From an uncultured Verrucomicrobiales bacterium (GTDB lineage Bacteria; Verrucomicrobiota; Verrucomicrobiia; Verrucomicrobiales; DEV007): a DNA stretch of 64,000 nucleotides. Every line of letters starts with the position of its first letter. Within the stretch, counting starts at the first letter, position 1. The notes under the pieces were generated by a model. It was not told the origin of the DNA. It did not search any database and worked only from the letters and a program-made list of their open reading frames with translations. The position numbers and the translations under genes are program-made. Positions 1-9,084 of this stretch are shown here, piece by piece. The DNA lies in the NCBI GenBank assembly GCA_943789025.1, contig CALSSN010000002.1:150890-214889 (forward strand). The letters run 5' to 3'.

Positions 1-92
1 ATCTTCTTCTGGCTGTGGCAAGTCTTCTTCTCGTACTTCTCGTCGTCGCCAAGCTCACGGCGCACTCGGGAAACGAGAGAGAGGAAGAGTGA
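1..92 (+). CDS. C-terminal end of a membrane protein (partial)
   Basis: An open frame entering from the left edge (codons in phase with position 3) encodes a very hydrophobic Leu/Val/Ala stretch of about 16 residues, then a short charged tail ending NEREEE and a TGA at 90-92. This looks like a last transmembrane helix with a cytoplasmic acidic tail. The protein cannot be identified from so short a piece. Too short to be listed as an ORF, but the composition is not random. Confidence 0.5.
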   Translation, partial: LLLAVASLLLVLLVVAKLTAHSGNEREEE

Positions 93-135
93 AAAAGAGC
101 TTGGGTTTGTTGGCCGCAGGCTGATTGGGAAGGCC

Positions 136-160
136 CCCTGGCTTCAGGTGGAAGCCAGGG
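136..160. terminator. Perfect 10-bp hairpin downstream of the partial gene
   Basis: CCCTGGCTTC, a 5-base loop, then GAAGCCAGGG form a perfect inverted repeat 44 bases after the TGA at 90-92. No T-run follows on either strand, so intrinsic termination is only possible, not shown. Confidence 0.35.
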
Positions 161-237
161 CAGCTTCGAGCTCTGATCGTATCTTCTTCTTGAGCCCTGC
201 CGGACCGATCACAGTGCACGGAAGATCTGGCGGCATC

Positions 238-1390
238 TAGTGTAGGCCGTCTTACAGTTTGTATATTATAATATAATGTGTATATTGGGTGCATGCGAGT
301 TGCACCTATCATCAATTTGGACGTCACGGAGCGCAGGAAACTGGAGAGACTGAGCAGGGCGCGCAGTAGTGCATCACGCGTCAGGGAGCGGGCGAAGATT
401 GTGCTTCTAGCTGCCGAAGGACTGCAAAATAAAGACATCGTAGAGCAGACGGGTTGCGATCCCGGTAAAGTTGGGCGCTGGCGCAAACGTTATGTGGAAT
501 CGGGGCTGGCCGGGATTCTTAAAGACAAAACGAGACCGGGACGCATCCCGCCGATTTCCTCTTCCCTTCGGTCTCGCATCCTCCACTTGACGCTCAATGC
601 GAAGCCGGAAAAGGCGACACATTGGAGCCGTGAATCGATGGCGCGTGAGGTAGGCGTAAGTCCCTCCACTGTAGGAAGAGTCTGGGCTTCAAACGGTTTG
701 AAGCCGCATCTGACGAAGAGTTTTAAACTCTCAAATGACAAGGCATTCGAAGAGAAGCTTGAGGATATTGTGGGATTATATTTATCGCCACCTGAGCATG
801 CTATTGTGCTGTCCTGCGACGAGAAGAGTCAGATCCAGGCACTGGATCGAACCCAGCCTGGGTTGCCTCTCAAGAAGGGACGGTGTCAGACCATGACGCA
901 TGATTACAAGCGCAATGGCACCACTTCACTTTTCGCGGCCATGAACATTGCTGATGGAAAGATCATTTCCACCTGCATGAAGAAGCATCGACACCAAGAG
1001 TGGATTCGCTTTCTTAACCTGATTCGAAGTAACACACCAAAAGCGAAGGAGGTTCACATCATTTGCGACAACTATGCTACCCATAAACATGCGAAAGTGA
1101 AGGCGTGGCAAAAGCGTAATCCACGCTTTCACTTTCATTTTACTCCAACCAGTGCCTCGTGGCTCAATATGGTCGAGCGATTCTTTCGTGACCTTACCGT
1201 CAACCAGCTCAGGAGAGGGGTCTTTTACAGTGTTCCAGAGCTCATCAGGGCGATCGAAGAGTATATTGGAAACCACAACAAGAATCCTAAGCCATTTGTA
1301 TGGACGGCCTCAGCCACCGACATTCTGGAGAAAGTTACACGTGCCAGATTAAAACTAAATAAAACGCAGTCTGCTTGACGGCCTACACTA
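238..1390 (+). mobile_element. IS630-family insertion sequence with TA target duplication
   Basis: The ends match perfectly: GTGTAGGCCGTC at 240-251 and its reverse complement at 1377-1388, each flanked outside by TA (238-239 and 1389-1390). TA target duplication is the hallmark of IS630/Tc1 elements. The element is 1149 bp without the TA and holds one full-length transposase. The transposase stop codon lies at the inner edge of the right repeat. Everything looks intact, so the element may be active or recently inserted. It separates the partial membrane gene and hairpin on the left from about 125 bp without genes on the right. Confidence 0.9.
278..1378 (+). CDS. IS630-family transposase
   Basis: 366 residues, full length for the family. 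The N-terminal part (about 20-130) is a helix-turn-helix region of the Tc1/IS630 kind, with a second HTH near 100-130. The DDE catalytic triad is visible: Asp in VLSCDEKSQIQALD (about 180), Asp in HIICDNYATHKHA (about 265), and Glu in SWLNMVERFFRDLT (about 303). It would cut and rejoin the IS ends at TA targets. The upstream sequence is AT-rich (TATATTATAATATAATG just before the ATG) and probably carries the promoter. A second in-frame ATG at 293 is an alternative start. Confidence 0.93.
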   Translation: MYIGCMRVAPIINLDVTERRKLERLSRARSSASRVRERAKIVLLAAEGLQNKDIVEQTGCDPGKVGRWRKRYVESGLAGILKDKTRPGRIPPISSSLRSRILHLTLNAKPEKATHWSRESMAREVGVSPSTVGRVWASNGLKPHLTKSFKLSNDKAFEEKLEDIVGLYLSPPEHAIVLSCDEKSQIQALDRTQPGLPLKKGRCQTMTHDYKRNGTTSLFAAMNIADGKIISTCMKKHRHQEWIRFLNLIRSNTPKAKEVHIICDNYATHKHAKVKAWQKRNPRFHFHFTPTSASWLNMVERFFRDLTVNQLRRGVFYSVPELIRAIEEYIGNHNKNPKPFVWTASATDILEKVTRARLKLNKTQSA

Positions 1391-1515
1391 GGAACCGCCA
1401 TCGAAGACAAAGCTGAAGTAAGTAAATCCGTACTCTTTCGCGTGATTGCCCCTGGGGCATCTCGAACTCGCAGCGGATGAAATGGATTCCCTGCTTTTTT
1501 CTCTCTGGCGGCAGG

Positions 1516-2598
1516 TCAGGGCCTCTCCCGGGAGTGTTCTGATCCGATGCGCACCCAGTCTTTAAGGTGACTGTGCTCGAAAATCATCTCATTCTGGAGC
1601 TTGAGATCCTGGCCCAGGCCCGCCTCATACGCGTGTTGGAACATGGCATAAGCAATTCCGACATCCACATAGGCCAGTCCTACCGCGTTGAAATAAGTGC
1701 GTTCTTCCGGGCTTTCTCTGCCGGGCTTCTCCCCGGTGATCAGGTCGACGAGGTTGCCATGGATGTCACCGTCAGTCAGCTGATGATCCTGGTACATTCT
1801 CGAGAGAGTCTGGGTGCGGTGCTTCACTGTCTCCCAGTCATCACAGACAATTTTATCGGATTGTCTGGCCACGCCGTAGTCGTCCTCCCATCCCCCGACG
1901 TGGCTGTAGAAGGCACCTGGCTTGACCCACTCCGGTTGCAGCAGCGGTGCCTGGGCGCTGGTGGCGGTTACGATGACATCGGCCTCGGAAGTCGCTGCGG
2001 CGAGATCCGTCCCGGTGCCGGCAATCTTCATATCGGGCAGAATCGGGGACATCTCGTGAACGAACTGCTCTTCTTCGGCCACTTCTTTCGCTCCGACCCG
2101 GCAGATTTTGAGCGAGGGGAGAGCTGTTTTCATTGCGATGAGGTGCATCTTCGCTTGTTCTCCAGCTCCGATAAAACCAATGCTTTCGGAATCCTCCCGG
2201 GCCAGGTATTTTGCCGCGATTCCTCCCATTGCTCCGACGCGCATATTCGAACAGAGGGTGCCCTCAAGAAAGGCGATGGGGAATCCATGGACGATCTCCG
2301 AGAGGATGATGACTGCGGAGAGGTTCTGTAGACCGTGTTTGACCGGGTTGGGCGGGAAGACGGAAACCCATTTCATGCCACAGACTTTATCCTTGAGGAA
2401 GGTCGCTGGGAGGCAGTTGATGCGTTCCTGGGTGTCATCGTTGAAGATCTGAACAATTTTTTCTGGGAAGAGGACATCACCTGCCCGGTAGGCTTGCATG
2501 GCTGACTCGGCAGCATCCATGGCAAGTTTCATGTCCAGGCATCCAGAGCCAAGGAGATCTTCTTGAGAGAAATATTTACAGGTAATTTGGTGATTCAT
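1516..2598 (-). CDS. Ornithine cyclodeaminase / mu-crystallin family protein
   Basis: 360 residues from the ATG at 2598 (MNHQITCKYFSQEDLL); an upstream TTG would add 12 residues that look less natural. The Rossmann nucleotide-binding motif IGFIGAGEQAKMHL lies near the middle, preceded by the family's N-terminal dimerisation part containing NMRVGAMGGIAAKYLA and followed by ADVIVTATSAQAPLL and the SHVGG segment. Family members are NAD(P)-dependent amino-acid deaminases, cyclodeaminases or imine reductases. The substrate cannot be read from the sequence. No partner gene is adjacent, and the upstream region to the dnaJ-like gene is 238 bp. Confidence 0.85.
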   Translation of the reverse strand: MNHQITCKYFSQEDLLGSGCLDMKLAMDAAESAMQAYRAGDVLFPEKIVQIFNDDTQERINCLPATFLKDKVCGMKWVSVFPPNPVKHGLQNLSAVIILSEIVHGFPIAFLEGTLCSNMRVGAMGGIAAKYLAREDSESIGFIGAGEQAKMHLIAMKTALPSLKICRVGAKEVAEEEQFVHEMSPILPDMKIAGTGTDLAAATSEADVIVTATSAQAPLLQPEWVKPGAFYSHVGGWEDDYGVARQSDKIVCDDWETVKHRTQTLSRMYQDHQLTDGDIHGNLVDLITGEKPGRESPEERTYFNAVGLAYVDVGIAYAMFQHAYEAGLGQDLKLQNEMIFEHSHLKDWVRIGSEHSRERP

Positions 2599-2790
2599 AA
2601 TGGATAGGTAAGTATCTCCCTGCTGACGTGACAATCATAGCAAATCATGTCAATTCATCCGCATAAGATGCTGCCCGTGTTTCAACCTTATGGTTGCGAT
2701 CTGGTGCCTGGCGGTCACTTGACTGAGGAACTCGGGGTCCCGTGAAGTAAAATTATTCATGCAGAAAACCGGGTGACAAGCACGGTTGAT

Positions 2791-2808
2791 CCGAGGAAGA
2801 TTCCTCGG
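2791..2808. promoter_or_regulatory. 8-bp perfect palindrome in the cbpA leader
   Basis: CCGAGGAA-GA-TTCCTCGG lies 28 bases before the cbpA start codon. It is not the CIRCE element (TTAGCACTC-N9-GAGTGCTAA). It could be an operator or an mRNA hairpin affecting translation of the chaperone pair. Inference only. Confidence 0.35.
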
Positions 2809-2836
2809 TCTGGGCTGAACGGTTCGCAATGCGATT

Positions 2837-3823
2837 ATGGCAACAAAGTTTCACGATTATTACGCGACTCTGGGGGTTTCACGGGAGGCGACACAAGAGG
2901 AAATCAAGAAGGCATTTCGTAAGCTGGCTCGGAAACACCATCCTGACGTCACCAAAGGTGAGGCGGGGTCGGACGAAAAGTTCAAAGAGATCAATGAAGC
3001 GAACGAGGTTCTCAGCGATCCTGAGAAGCGCAAAAAGTATGATCAGCTTGGCTCCCGCTGGCAGGAGGCTGGAGATTTTCAGCCGCCTCCCGGGTGGCAG
3101 GGTGACGGTGCTGGCAGCGCTGGTGGTCAGGAGCACGAGTTTCATTTTGGTGGCACCGGCTTCAGCGATTTTTTCGAGCAGTATTTCAGCGGCGGCTCCC
3201 GTTACGGGTTTCCACAGGATTTCGCCGAGGCACCTCGGGGATCTGCAGGAGGCGGGAGGCACCCACGGCGTGGGCATGATATTGAAGGTGATATCCTGGT
3301 CACTCTTGAGGAGGCCATGAGTGGAACCCAGCGCCCGATTTCCCTCCAGAGCGTCAACCGCATGACGGGTGCGACTGAAACCCATACTTTCGAGGCCCGG
3401 ATCCAGCCGGGGGCGGTCGATGGTCGTCGGATGCGCCTTCCCGGGCAGGGCGAGCCCGGAATCGATGGCGGAGAGCCAGGGGATCTTTACCTTCGGGTGC
3501 GACACGCTGCCCATCCGTTTTTCACCTCTCGGGGTGCGGATCTTTATCACGAGCTTGACGTTGCTCCATGGGAGCCGGTGCTCGGAGCTGAGGTCGTGGT
3601 CCCGACGCTCGACACATCTCTCAAGATACGGATCCCCGAGGGGGCGGAGAATGGCCAGAACCTCAGGGTGCCCGGTCGCGGTCTGCCAAAAGGTAAAAAC
3701 GGCCGGCGGGGAGATCTCTATGTTGTTGTCAATGTCGAGTTGCCCACCAGCCTGAGCGATGCTCAGCGTGCTGCGTGGGAGCAACTGCGCACCGCCTCTT
3801 CTGACTTCAATCCACGCAGCTGA
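2837..3823 (+). CDS. cbpA: DnaJ-class co-chaperone of the CbpA type
   Basis: 328 residues. The J domain occupies about 4-70 with the HPD motif ([12 protein letters not shown]) that stimulates DnaK ATPase. A Gly/Phe-rich linker follows (about 75-150), then two DnaJ C-terminal beta domains (about 150-320). The CxxCxGxG zinc-finger repeats of true DnaJ are absent, which fits CbpA/curved-DNA-binding proteins. A small MerR-like gene starts two bases after the stop, as in the cbpA-cbpM pair, and the two are surely cotranscribed. Confidence 0.93.
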   Translation: MATKFHDYYATLGVSREATQEEIKKAFRKLARKHHPDVTKGEAGSDEKFKEINEANEVLSDPEKRKKYDQLGSRWQEAGDFQPPPGWQGDGAGSAGGQEHEFHFGGTGFSDFFEQYFSGGSRYGFPQDFAEAPRGSAGGGRHPRRGHDIEGDILVTLEEAMSGTQRPISLQSVNRMTGATETHTFEARIQPGAVDGRRMRLPGQGEPGIDGGEPGDLYLRVRHAAHPFFTSRGADLYHELDVAPWEPVLGAEVVVPTLDTSLKIRIPEGAENGQNLRVPGRGLPKGKNGRRGDLYVVVNVELPTSLSDAQRAAWEQLRTASSDFNPRS

Positions 3824-3824
3824 T

Positions 3825-4133
3825 ATGGACCCATCCGACTCTCAGAAGAATCTTCCCGTCGTTCCTGCCGAAAGTGGGATCGAATACACAGTGGAATATC
3901 TTTCCGAAATCACCGGCATCGAGCGCCAGAAGATTCTGCTTTATCGCGAGGAGGGGATGATCGCAGCCGCCGACCCGGATGCGTCCAAATTTGACGATCA
4001 GGCACTGCATACGCTGCGTCGCATTGAACACCTGCGGCAATCCTGCGAGATGAATCTCAGTGGACTTAAGATCCTGGCCTCGCTTTTAGACGAGGTCGAG
4101 GCGCTGCGGGCCGAGTTGCGGGCGAGGCGGTGA
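3825..4133 (+). CDS. cbpM: CbpM-like chaperone modulator (MerR-type HTH)
   Basis: 102 residues starting MDPSDSQKN, one base after the cbpA TGA. An earlier in-frame ATG at 3759 lies inside cbpA and is unlikely to be used. The core (YTVEYLSEITGIERQKILLYREEGMI) resembles the MerR/CbpM winged-helix start, and the C-terminal third is an amphipathic helix (LSGLKILASLLDEVEALRAE). CbpM binds the J domain of CbpA and blocks its co-chaperone and DNA-binding activity. The assignment rests mainly on context plus fold. Confidence 0.8.
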   Translation: MDPSDSQKNLPVVPAESGIEYTVEYLSEITGIERQKILLYREEGMIAAADPDASKFDDQALHTLRRIEHLRQSCEMNLSGLKILASLLDEVEALRAELRARR

Positions 4134-4272
4134 GGCAAGGAATTTTCTTTCAGAGTGGCTGCCTGCAGGATTTTTGGTGGCTTTCTGCCTCTTCTGATCG
4201 GTCGCGAATCTCAAGTGGGCACAGCATCGCCACAATGGTTTGGTCACGTGGGTATTTTGACGGAGGCAAACC

Positions 4273-5379
4273 TCAATTTCTTTTCGTCGAATTTTCGGAA
4301 TAGACCTCGCGGTAGGTTGCGGCAGTGATTTCGGCCACCTGATTCCACGCGGTGGCCTGCCGCCACCGGGCCGCCGAGGCGTAGTCGGGCCCGAGAGCAA
4401 CGAGCGATTTCACGGCATGAGCGAACCCAGCATCGATTTTATCGAATCGTATGACGCGGGGGTCAGGTTCGTGGAGATCGACCGCCTCGGCGCTCGCAGG
4501 CATGAGCAGGGGCAGACCCCACGAGCGTGCCAGGCAGGCTCCTCCGGAGCTGAAGGCTCGAAGGTGATTGCAGATGACGACGTCTGCGGCGCTCAACCAG
4601 GCATTGAGTTCAGGTTCTGCCAGCCAGGGTGCGACATGCACTGTAATGTGGTCCTGCTCTTGTGCCATGTTTTCAAGAACAGCCGCATAAGCATCGGCAG
4701 AATCATCTGCGGAGCCCCAGCCAACGACATGGAGGTGGGGAAGATCAGGATGCTCTCGCCACCATTCGAGAACTTGATCAATTCCTTTGTAGGTTCGGAT
4801 GGCGCCGAAAATCAAGGCGATGGGCTTTTCCTGGTCGAGTTCGAGTGCGGATCGGGCAGCGCTTTTAAGGATAGGCGCTCCGAGTGGTGGCGCCAGATCT
4901 CCGAAGGGAATGGTGACAATTTTTTCCGGTGGGATGGAAAAGCGTTGGCCGACGATCTGGCCGGCTCTCTGCGAGTGAACGAAGACGCGTCTGGCGAGGC
5001 GATAGGTCGTCCGGGTATTTCTTTCCTGCATGAACGTCTTCCTGGTGTTGTGAGGAAGAAGATTATGAGCCGTAAGTACGAGAGGGTAGCGGCGTGCGGT
5101 GAGGTAGAGGTCGAGGGGGTAGCGTAATCGGCGCAGCATTTTGAAGTGCTCGCCAATCTGGTAGAATTTTTCGGGCCAGTGGAGGTGGAAGAGGTCGAGC
5201 TCAAGATCCCTGAGCCCACGCCAGAGCGGAAGGATGCGTCGATAGTGCCTGAGGTATTCCACAGCAACTCCATGGTTGTTGGAGAGAGCCGTGGCCAGCT
5301 GGGACTGGTAGGGGACACTCTGACTCCAGTCGGGAGCGAAGTTTACTTTCAGGATCGGGGGGGCGGTGGCCTTGATCAT
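4273..5379 (-). CDS. Glycosyltransferase, GT4-like (GT-B fold)
   Basis: 368 residues. The N-terminal half contains a His-rich acceptor region (LHWPEKFYQ, LTAHNLLPHN). The C-terminal half has the GT4 pattern: PEKIVTIPFG, then ALIFGAIRTYKGIDQVLEW (donor-binding start), and AADVVICNHLRAFSSGGACLARSWGLPLL, corresponding to the ExxG(x)3E loop region, though without the classical glutamates. Probably transfers a sugar to a surface polysaccharide or lipid acceptor in the cytoplasm. It stands alone, convergent with cbpM and divergent from msrA. Confidence 0.82.
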   Translation of the reverse strand: MIKATAPPILKVNFAPDWSQSVPYQSQLATALSNNHGVAVEYLRHYRRILPLWRGLRDLELDLFHLHWPEKFYQIGEHFKMLRRLRYPLDLYLTARRYPLVLTAHNLLPHNTRKTFMQERNTRTTYRLARRVFVHSQRAGQIVGQRFSIPPEKIVTIPFGDLAPPLGAPILKSAARSALELDQEKPIALIFGAIRTYKGIDQVLEWWREHPDLPHLHVVGWGSADDSADAYAAVLENMAQEQDHITVHVAPWLAEPELNAWLSAADVVICNHLRAFSSGGACLARSWGLPLLMPASAEAVDLHEPDPRVIRFDKIDAGFAHAVKSLVALGPDYASAARWRQATAWNQVAEITAATYREVYSENSTKRN

Positions 5380-5640
5380 CCGGGCGATTTCGTATCTGGA
5401 AAGATTGCATGAATCGGGGTGCGTGGCTTGGAATCTTCTGTACTATCTATCATCATGGATGTGAAAGCTGCTGAGAGAGAGAGAGGAGAGTCGAGACAGA
5501 ACAGGGCTCTGGATTGGATGCAGGGGAAAGCTTTCCGGAAGCAAAGAAGGATCACCTGCGACCGAGGCCCAGATTGTGGGAATAAAAGCAGCGGCTCCGT
5601 TCTCCGAGTAGTGGGGTGACCAAGGATCGACCAGCGTGAG

Positions 5641-6180
5641 ATGACTGATTTTATGAAAACAAGGACCCCTGCGAGGGCGACTTTTGGGGCGGGCTGTTTC
5701 TGGTGTGTCGAGGCTGTCTTCGAGCGCTTGGATGGTGTCTCTGAGGTGGTTTCCGGCTACATGGGAGGCGCGGTAAAGAATCCGAGTTATGAGGAAGTGT
5801 GCGAGGGCGCAACCGGCCATGCTGAGGTGGTGCAGATCACCTTCGATCTGGAAATGCTCGATTATGAAAGCCTCCTCGACTGGTTTTTTCGCTGCCACGA
5901 TCCGACCACCCGGAACCGTCAGGGAGCCGATTCGGGAACGCAGTACCGTTCCGTGGTGTTCTTTCACGATGAAAGCCAGAGACTCGCGGCAGCGAAGAAG
6001 ATCGCCTGCCTCGATGCCGAGGCAGCCTTCCCGTCAAGAATCGTCACGGAGGTGACGCAGGCGAGTGATTTTTATCCAGCCGGAAATGAGCACCAGGACT
6101 TCTACCGCCGCAACAGCCACACCCCGTATTGCATGGCGGTGATTGCGCCGAAGATAGCGAGTCTCGGGATGGAAGGATAA
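5641..6180 (+). CDS. msrA: Peptide-methionine (S)-S-oxide reductase
   Basis: 179 residues. The catalytic motif GAGCFWCVEAVFERLDGV lies at about 18-35, with the nucleophilic Cys in GCFWC. SGYMGG, YEEVCEGATGHAEVVQ and DPTTRNRQGADSGTQYRS are conserved MsrA substrate-pocket blocks. Repairs oxidised methionine using thioredoxin. The ATG at 5641 or the one at 5653 (MKTRTPAR) could start it. Convergent with comM, with only 39 bp between the stops. Confidence 0.96.
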   Translation: MTDFMKTRTPARATFGAGCFWCVEAVFERLDGVSEVVSGYMGGAVKNPSYEEVCEGATGHAEVVQITFDLEMLDYESLLDWFFRCHDPTTRNRQGADSGTQYRSVVFFHDESQRLAAAKKIACLDAEAAFPSRIVTEVTQASDFYPAGNEHQDFYRRNSHTPYCMAVIAPKIASLGMEG

Positions 6181-6219
6181 GTGAGCGCGTGAGCGGCGGA
6201 AAAACCCCATCCGCCTTGA

Positions 6220-7761
6220 TCACGCCCAGAGTGTCCGGTCGAGTGTCCGATACTGGATGGCCTCAAGAATATGGGAGGCGGCGATTTGCTCAGTTTCTTC
6301 CAAGTCGGCCAGGGTGCGGGCCACCCGGAGAATCCGGTCGTGGGCGCGAGCGCTGAAGTTGAGCTCGGTCATCGCGCATTCGAGAAATCCTGCGCCTTCT
6401 GCATCGATCTGGCAATGACGTTTCATCTGTCGGGAAGACATCCCACTGTTCCAGCAAGGCGAGTCGGCCTCGGTTTTTGTGGAGCGCTCGCTTTGCAGGT
6501 GACGTGCCGCCTCGACTCGGGCCCGGACCACGGCGCTAGCTTCGCCCGCTTCACCAGAGGCGAGGTGGCGGTATTCGACGAGAGGCACCTCGACGTGCAG
6601 ATCGATCCTGTCGAGCAGTGGTCCGGAGATTCGCTGGCGGTATTTCGCGATCTGGTTGGATGAACAGCGGCATTCTCTTTTCGGGTCCCCATAGTAGCCG
6701 CAGGGGCAGGGGTTCATGGCGGCCACGAGCATGAAGGCAGAGGGAAAAGTCATTTTTCCAGCTGCTCTCGAGATGGTGACGGTGCGATCCTCGAGAGGTT
6801 GGCGGAGCACCTCAAGGGTCGATCTTCTAAACTCGGGAAGTTCGTCAAGAAAAAGGACACCGTTGTGGGCCAGGCTGACTTCACCGGGCCCCGGGTTGGA
6901 TCCCCCTCCGAGAAGTCCGACATCAGAAATGGTGTGGTGGGGCGATCGAAAGGGGCGTCTTGTGACGAGTCCCAAGGTCCCCTCCAGCATTCCACCGGCG
7001 CTGTGAATCTTCGTTGCCGTGATCGCTTCATCCTCGGACATGGGAGGCATAATTGTGGGAATCCGTTTGGCGAGCATCGATTTGCCGGTTCCTGGAGGCC
7101 CGATCATAAGAAGGTTGTGGCAGCCAGCCACAGCGACCTCGATTGCCCGCTTGACCTGAAGTTGGCCTTTGACGTCGGCGAGGTTTGCATCGCCTGCTTC
7201 AGGATTGGCAAACATTTCCACCCGACGTGTGGGCTCAGCTTCGATTTGACGTTTTCCGGCAAGAAATTCGAAGGCCTCCCGGAGCGTTTGCACCCCGTAG
7301 ACTTCGATTCCGCGGGCCGCGCTTGCCTCGGTGGCAGCCGAAGCCGGAACGATCAGCCTGCGACGCCCCCGTCTCTTCGCCTCCATGGCGGCAGCGAGAC
7401 TGCCTTTCACGTGGCGGATAGAGCCGTCGAGAGCCAGTTCTCCGAGGACGCAGCAATCGGTTACTTCGGAGGCGTCTAGTCCCTCGACGAGCGAGATCAT
7501 CCCGAGCGCGATCGGCAGGTCGAAGCCGGGTCCTTCTTTGCGTATATCAGCCGGTGCCAGATTTATGGTGGTACGTCCTTTGGGTCTTTTGAATCCGCTG
7601 TTGGAGATGGCCGCTACGACTCGATCACGGCTTTCACGAACGGCAGCATCAGGAAGCCCGACAATGACGATCTTCGGGTCGCCCAGGCCTTCGTTGACTT
7701 CGATTTCAATCTCGATGGCATCCACTCCGTGGAGAGCACTCGAAAAATATCTTGTAAACAT
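6220..7761 (-). CDS. comM: YifB/ComM-family AAA+ ATPase (Mg-chelatase-like)
   Basis: 513 residues, the normal length. An N-terminal Lon-protease-like (ChlI) domain (about 1-170, [14 protein letters not shown]) precedes the AAA+ core with Walker [10 protein letters not shown] near 220 and Walker [11 protein letters not shown] near 300. The Mg-chelatase C-terminal domain follows ([20 protein letters not shown]). The family's ComM is a hexameric helicase that aids branch migration during natural transformation. A large AT-rich intergenic region (7762-8004) separates it from the divergent sigma factor gene. Confidence 0.93.
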   Translation of the reverse strand: MFTRYFSSALHGVDAIEIEIEVNEGLGDPKIVIVGLPDAAVRESRDRVVAAISNSGFKRPKGRTTINLAPADIRKEGPGFDLPIALGMISLVEGLDASEVTDCCVLGELALDGSIRHVKGSLAAAMEAKRRGRRRLIVPASAATEASAARGIEVYGVQTLREAFEFLAGKRQIEAEPTRRVEMFANPEAGDANLADVKGQLQVKRAIEVAVAGCHNLLMIGPPGTGKSMLAKRIPTIMPPMSEDEAITATKIHSAGGMLEGTLGLVTRRPFRSPHHTISDVGLLGGGSNPGPGEVSLAHNGVLFLDELPEFRRSTLEVLRQPLEDRTVTISRAAGKMTFPSAFMLVAAMNPCPCGYYGDPKRECRCSSNQIAKYRQRISGPLLDRIDLHVEVPLVEYRHLASGEAGEASAVVRARVEAARHLQSERSTKTEADSPCWNSGMSSRQMKRHCQIDAEGAGFLECAMTELNFSARAHDRILRVARTLADLEETEQIAASHILEAIQYRTLDRTLWA

Positions 7762-8004
7762 GATTGTCTTATTGATAAAAACAGCGAGTTCCGCGTGTTT
7801 TCATTTGACGCGGGCTGTCAAATAATGTTGAACATCACCCCGCTGGTAACCGTAGATAGTAAAGTGCAGGTTCCTGCGGCAGTGAATTTTTCAGTTTTTT
7901 TTAAAATACGAAATATCTTTCCAGTATACAAACTTAAAGAGAATTGAAGAAAAAGCTGGCATATAAACTCCTTTTTCCTGCAATATTAAAGTGAACTAAG
8001 ACCC
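7762..8004. promoter_or_regulatory. AT-rich divergent promoter region comM / sigma factor
   Basis: 243 bp between two divergent starts, much richer in A/T than the flanking genes, especially 7885-7985 (TTTTTTTTAAAATACGAAAT and following). It must hold promoters for both genes. No clear -35/-10 pair or operator could be assigned. Confidence 0.45.
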
Positions 8005-8904
8005 ATGGCTAATCTCGAACTAGACGGCGGCATTAAGATCTACCTCAGGGAGATCGGTAAGACTCCACTTCTGACACCCGCCGAGGAAGTGCAACTCGCC
8101 GACCGCATCAAGAAAGGCGATCAAGCAGCACGCTCTCACATGATCCAAGCGAATCTTCGTTTGGTTGTTAAGATTGCGCAGGACTACGCGAACTATGGCC
8201 TGCCGTTGCTCGATCTTATTTCTGAAGGGAATATCGGTTTGATGAAGGCGGTAGAACGCTTTGATCCAAACAAAGGAGGGAAACTCTCGACCTATGCGGC
8301 GTGGTGGATCAAGCAGTCGATTAAGCGCGCTCTGGCTAACCAGTCGAAGACGATCCGGCTCCCGGTTCACATGGTCGACAAGATTTCGAAGATGCGGCGT
8401 GTCGCGATGACCATGAGTGAGGAACTCGGTCGTGAGCCGACTGACGATGAACTTTCAGAAGAAATTGGCATCGACCGAGCCAAGCTCTCGCAGCTCAAAG
8501 CGGCCTCACTCCGCCCTGCCTCCCTCGATGCTCCGATCAGCGAGGAAGACAACACTGAGTTTGGTGAGATCGTTGGAGACGAGGCAGCCCAGACCCCTTT
8601 CGAGCTTCTCAGTCATAAGAATATGCACGGGCAACTCGATGGCTTGCTCGATGTTCTTGATGAGCGAGAGCGGAAGATTATCGATGCCCGATTCGGACTC
8701 GAAGGGCAGAAGCCGAAGACGCTGGAGGAGGTTGGTCAGGAGTTTGGAGTGACCCGCGAGCGAATCCGTCAGTTGCAGAATATCGCATTGAAGAAACTGC
8801 GTCGTGCCCTGCAGAAAAAAGAAGATCCCGGTCCGCGCCCGATTCGTGGACTCAAGCCCGAGAAGGTAGGCGAGGACGAGGACCTTGCGATGATTGTGGA
8901 CTAG
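8005..8904 (+). CDS. RNA polymerase sigma-70 factor (RpoD/RpoS-like, no region 1.1)
   Basis: 299 residues. Region 1.2 (GIKIYLREIGKTPLLTPAEEVQLADRI), region 2 (NLRLVVKIAQDYANYGLPLLDLISEGNIGLMKAVERFDP, then STYAAWWIKQSIKRAL), region 3 (RLPVHMVDKISKMRR) and region 4 (LEEVGQEFGVTRERIRQLQNIALKKLRR) are all present and conserved. The acidic region 1.1 and the long non-conserved insert of proteobacterial RpoD are missing. The C-terminus carries an extra charged tail (about 30 residues). It could be the primary sigma factor or a group 2 factor; the sequence alone does not decide. Confidence 0.93.
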   Translation: MANLELDGGIKIYLREIGKTPLLTPAEEVQLADRIKKGDQAARSHMIQANLRLVVKIAQDYANYGLPLLDLISEGNIGLMKAVERFDPNKGGKLSTYAAWWIKQSIKRALANQSKTIRLPVHMVDKISKMRRVAMTMSEELGREPTDDELSEEIGIDRAKLSQLKAASLRPASLDAPISEEDNTEFGEIVGDEAAQTPFELLSHKNMHGQLDGLLDVLDERERKIIDARFGLEGQKPKTLEEVGQEFGVTRERIRQLQNIALKKLRRALQKKEDPGPRPIRGLKPEKVGEDEDLAMIVD

Positions 8905-9084
8905 AGAAGAGGGGGAGAGAAAAAATGAGGGCTTCATAAGAAGTCTTGATCATGGGATCTGGAGGGAAGCTTCTCCTGAGGGTCCGGAAGGTTTCGTTTT
9001 CTGGCATCGTCGCTGCCGCTCGTTTTGAAGCAGGCAGAAGGAATTGAATGACAGATGGCCTGTGATGGCTAGAATCCGGATCAC

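Noticed and set aside
55..486. Minus-strand 143-codon ORF across the IS left end
   Set aside because: It crosses the IS terminus and overlaps the transposase start in the opposite direction; composition is not protein-like.
5380..5640. Small ORF at 5419-5619 as a gene
   Set aside because: No ribosome-binding site, biased composition and no recognisable feature; the region looks like a non-coding divergent promoter area.
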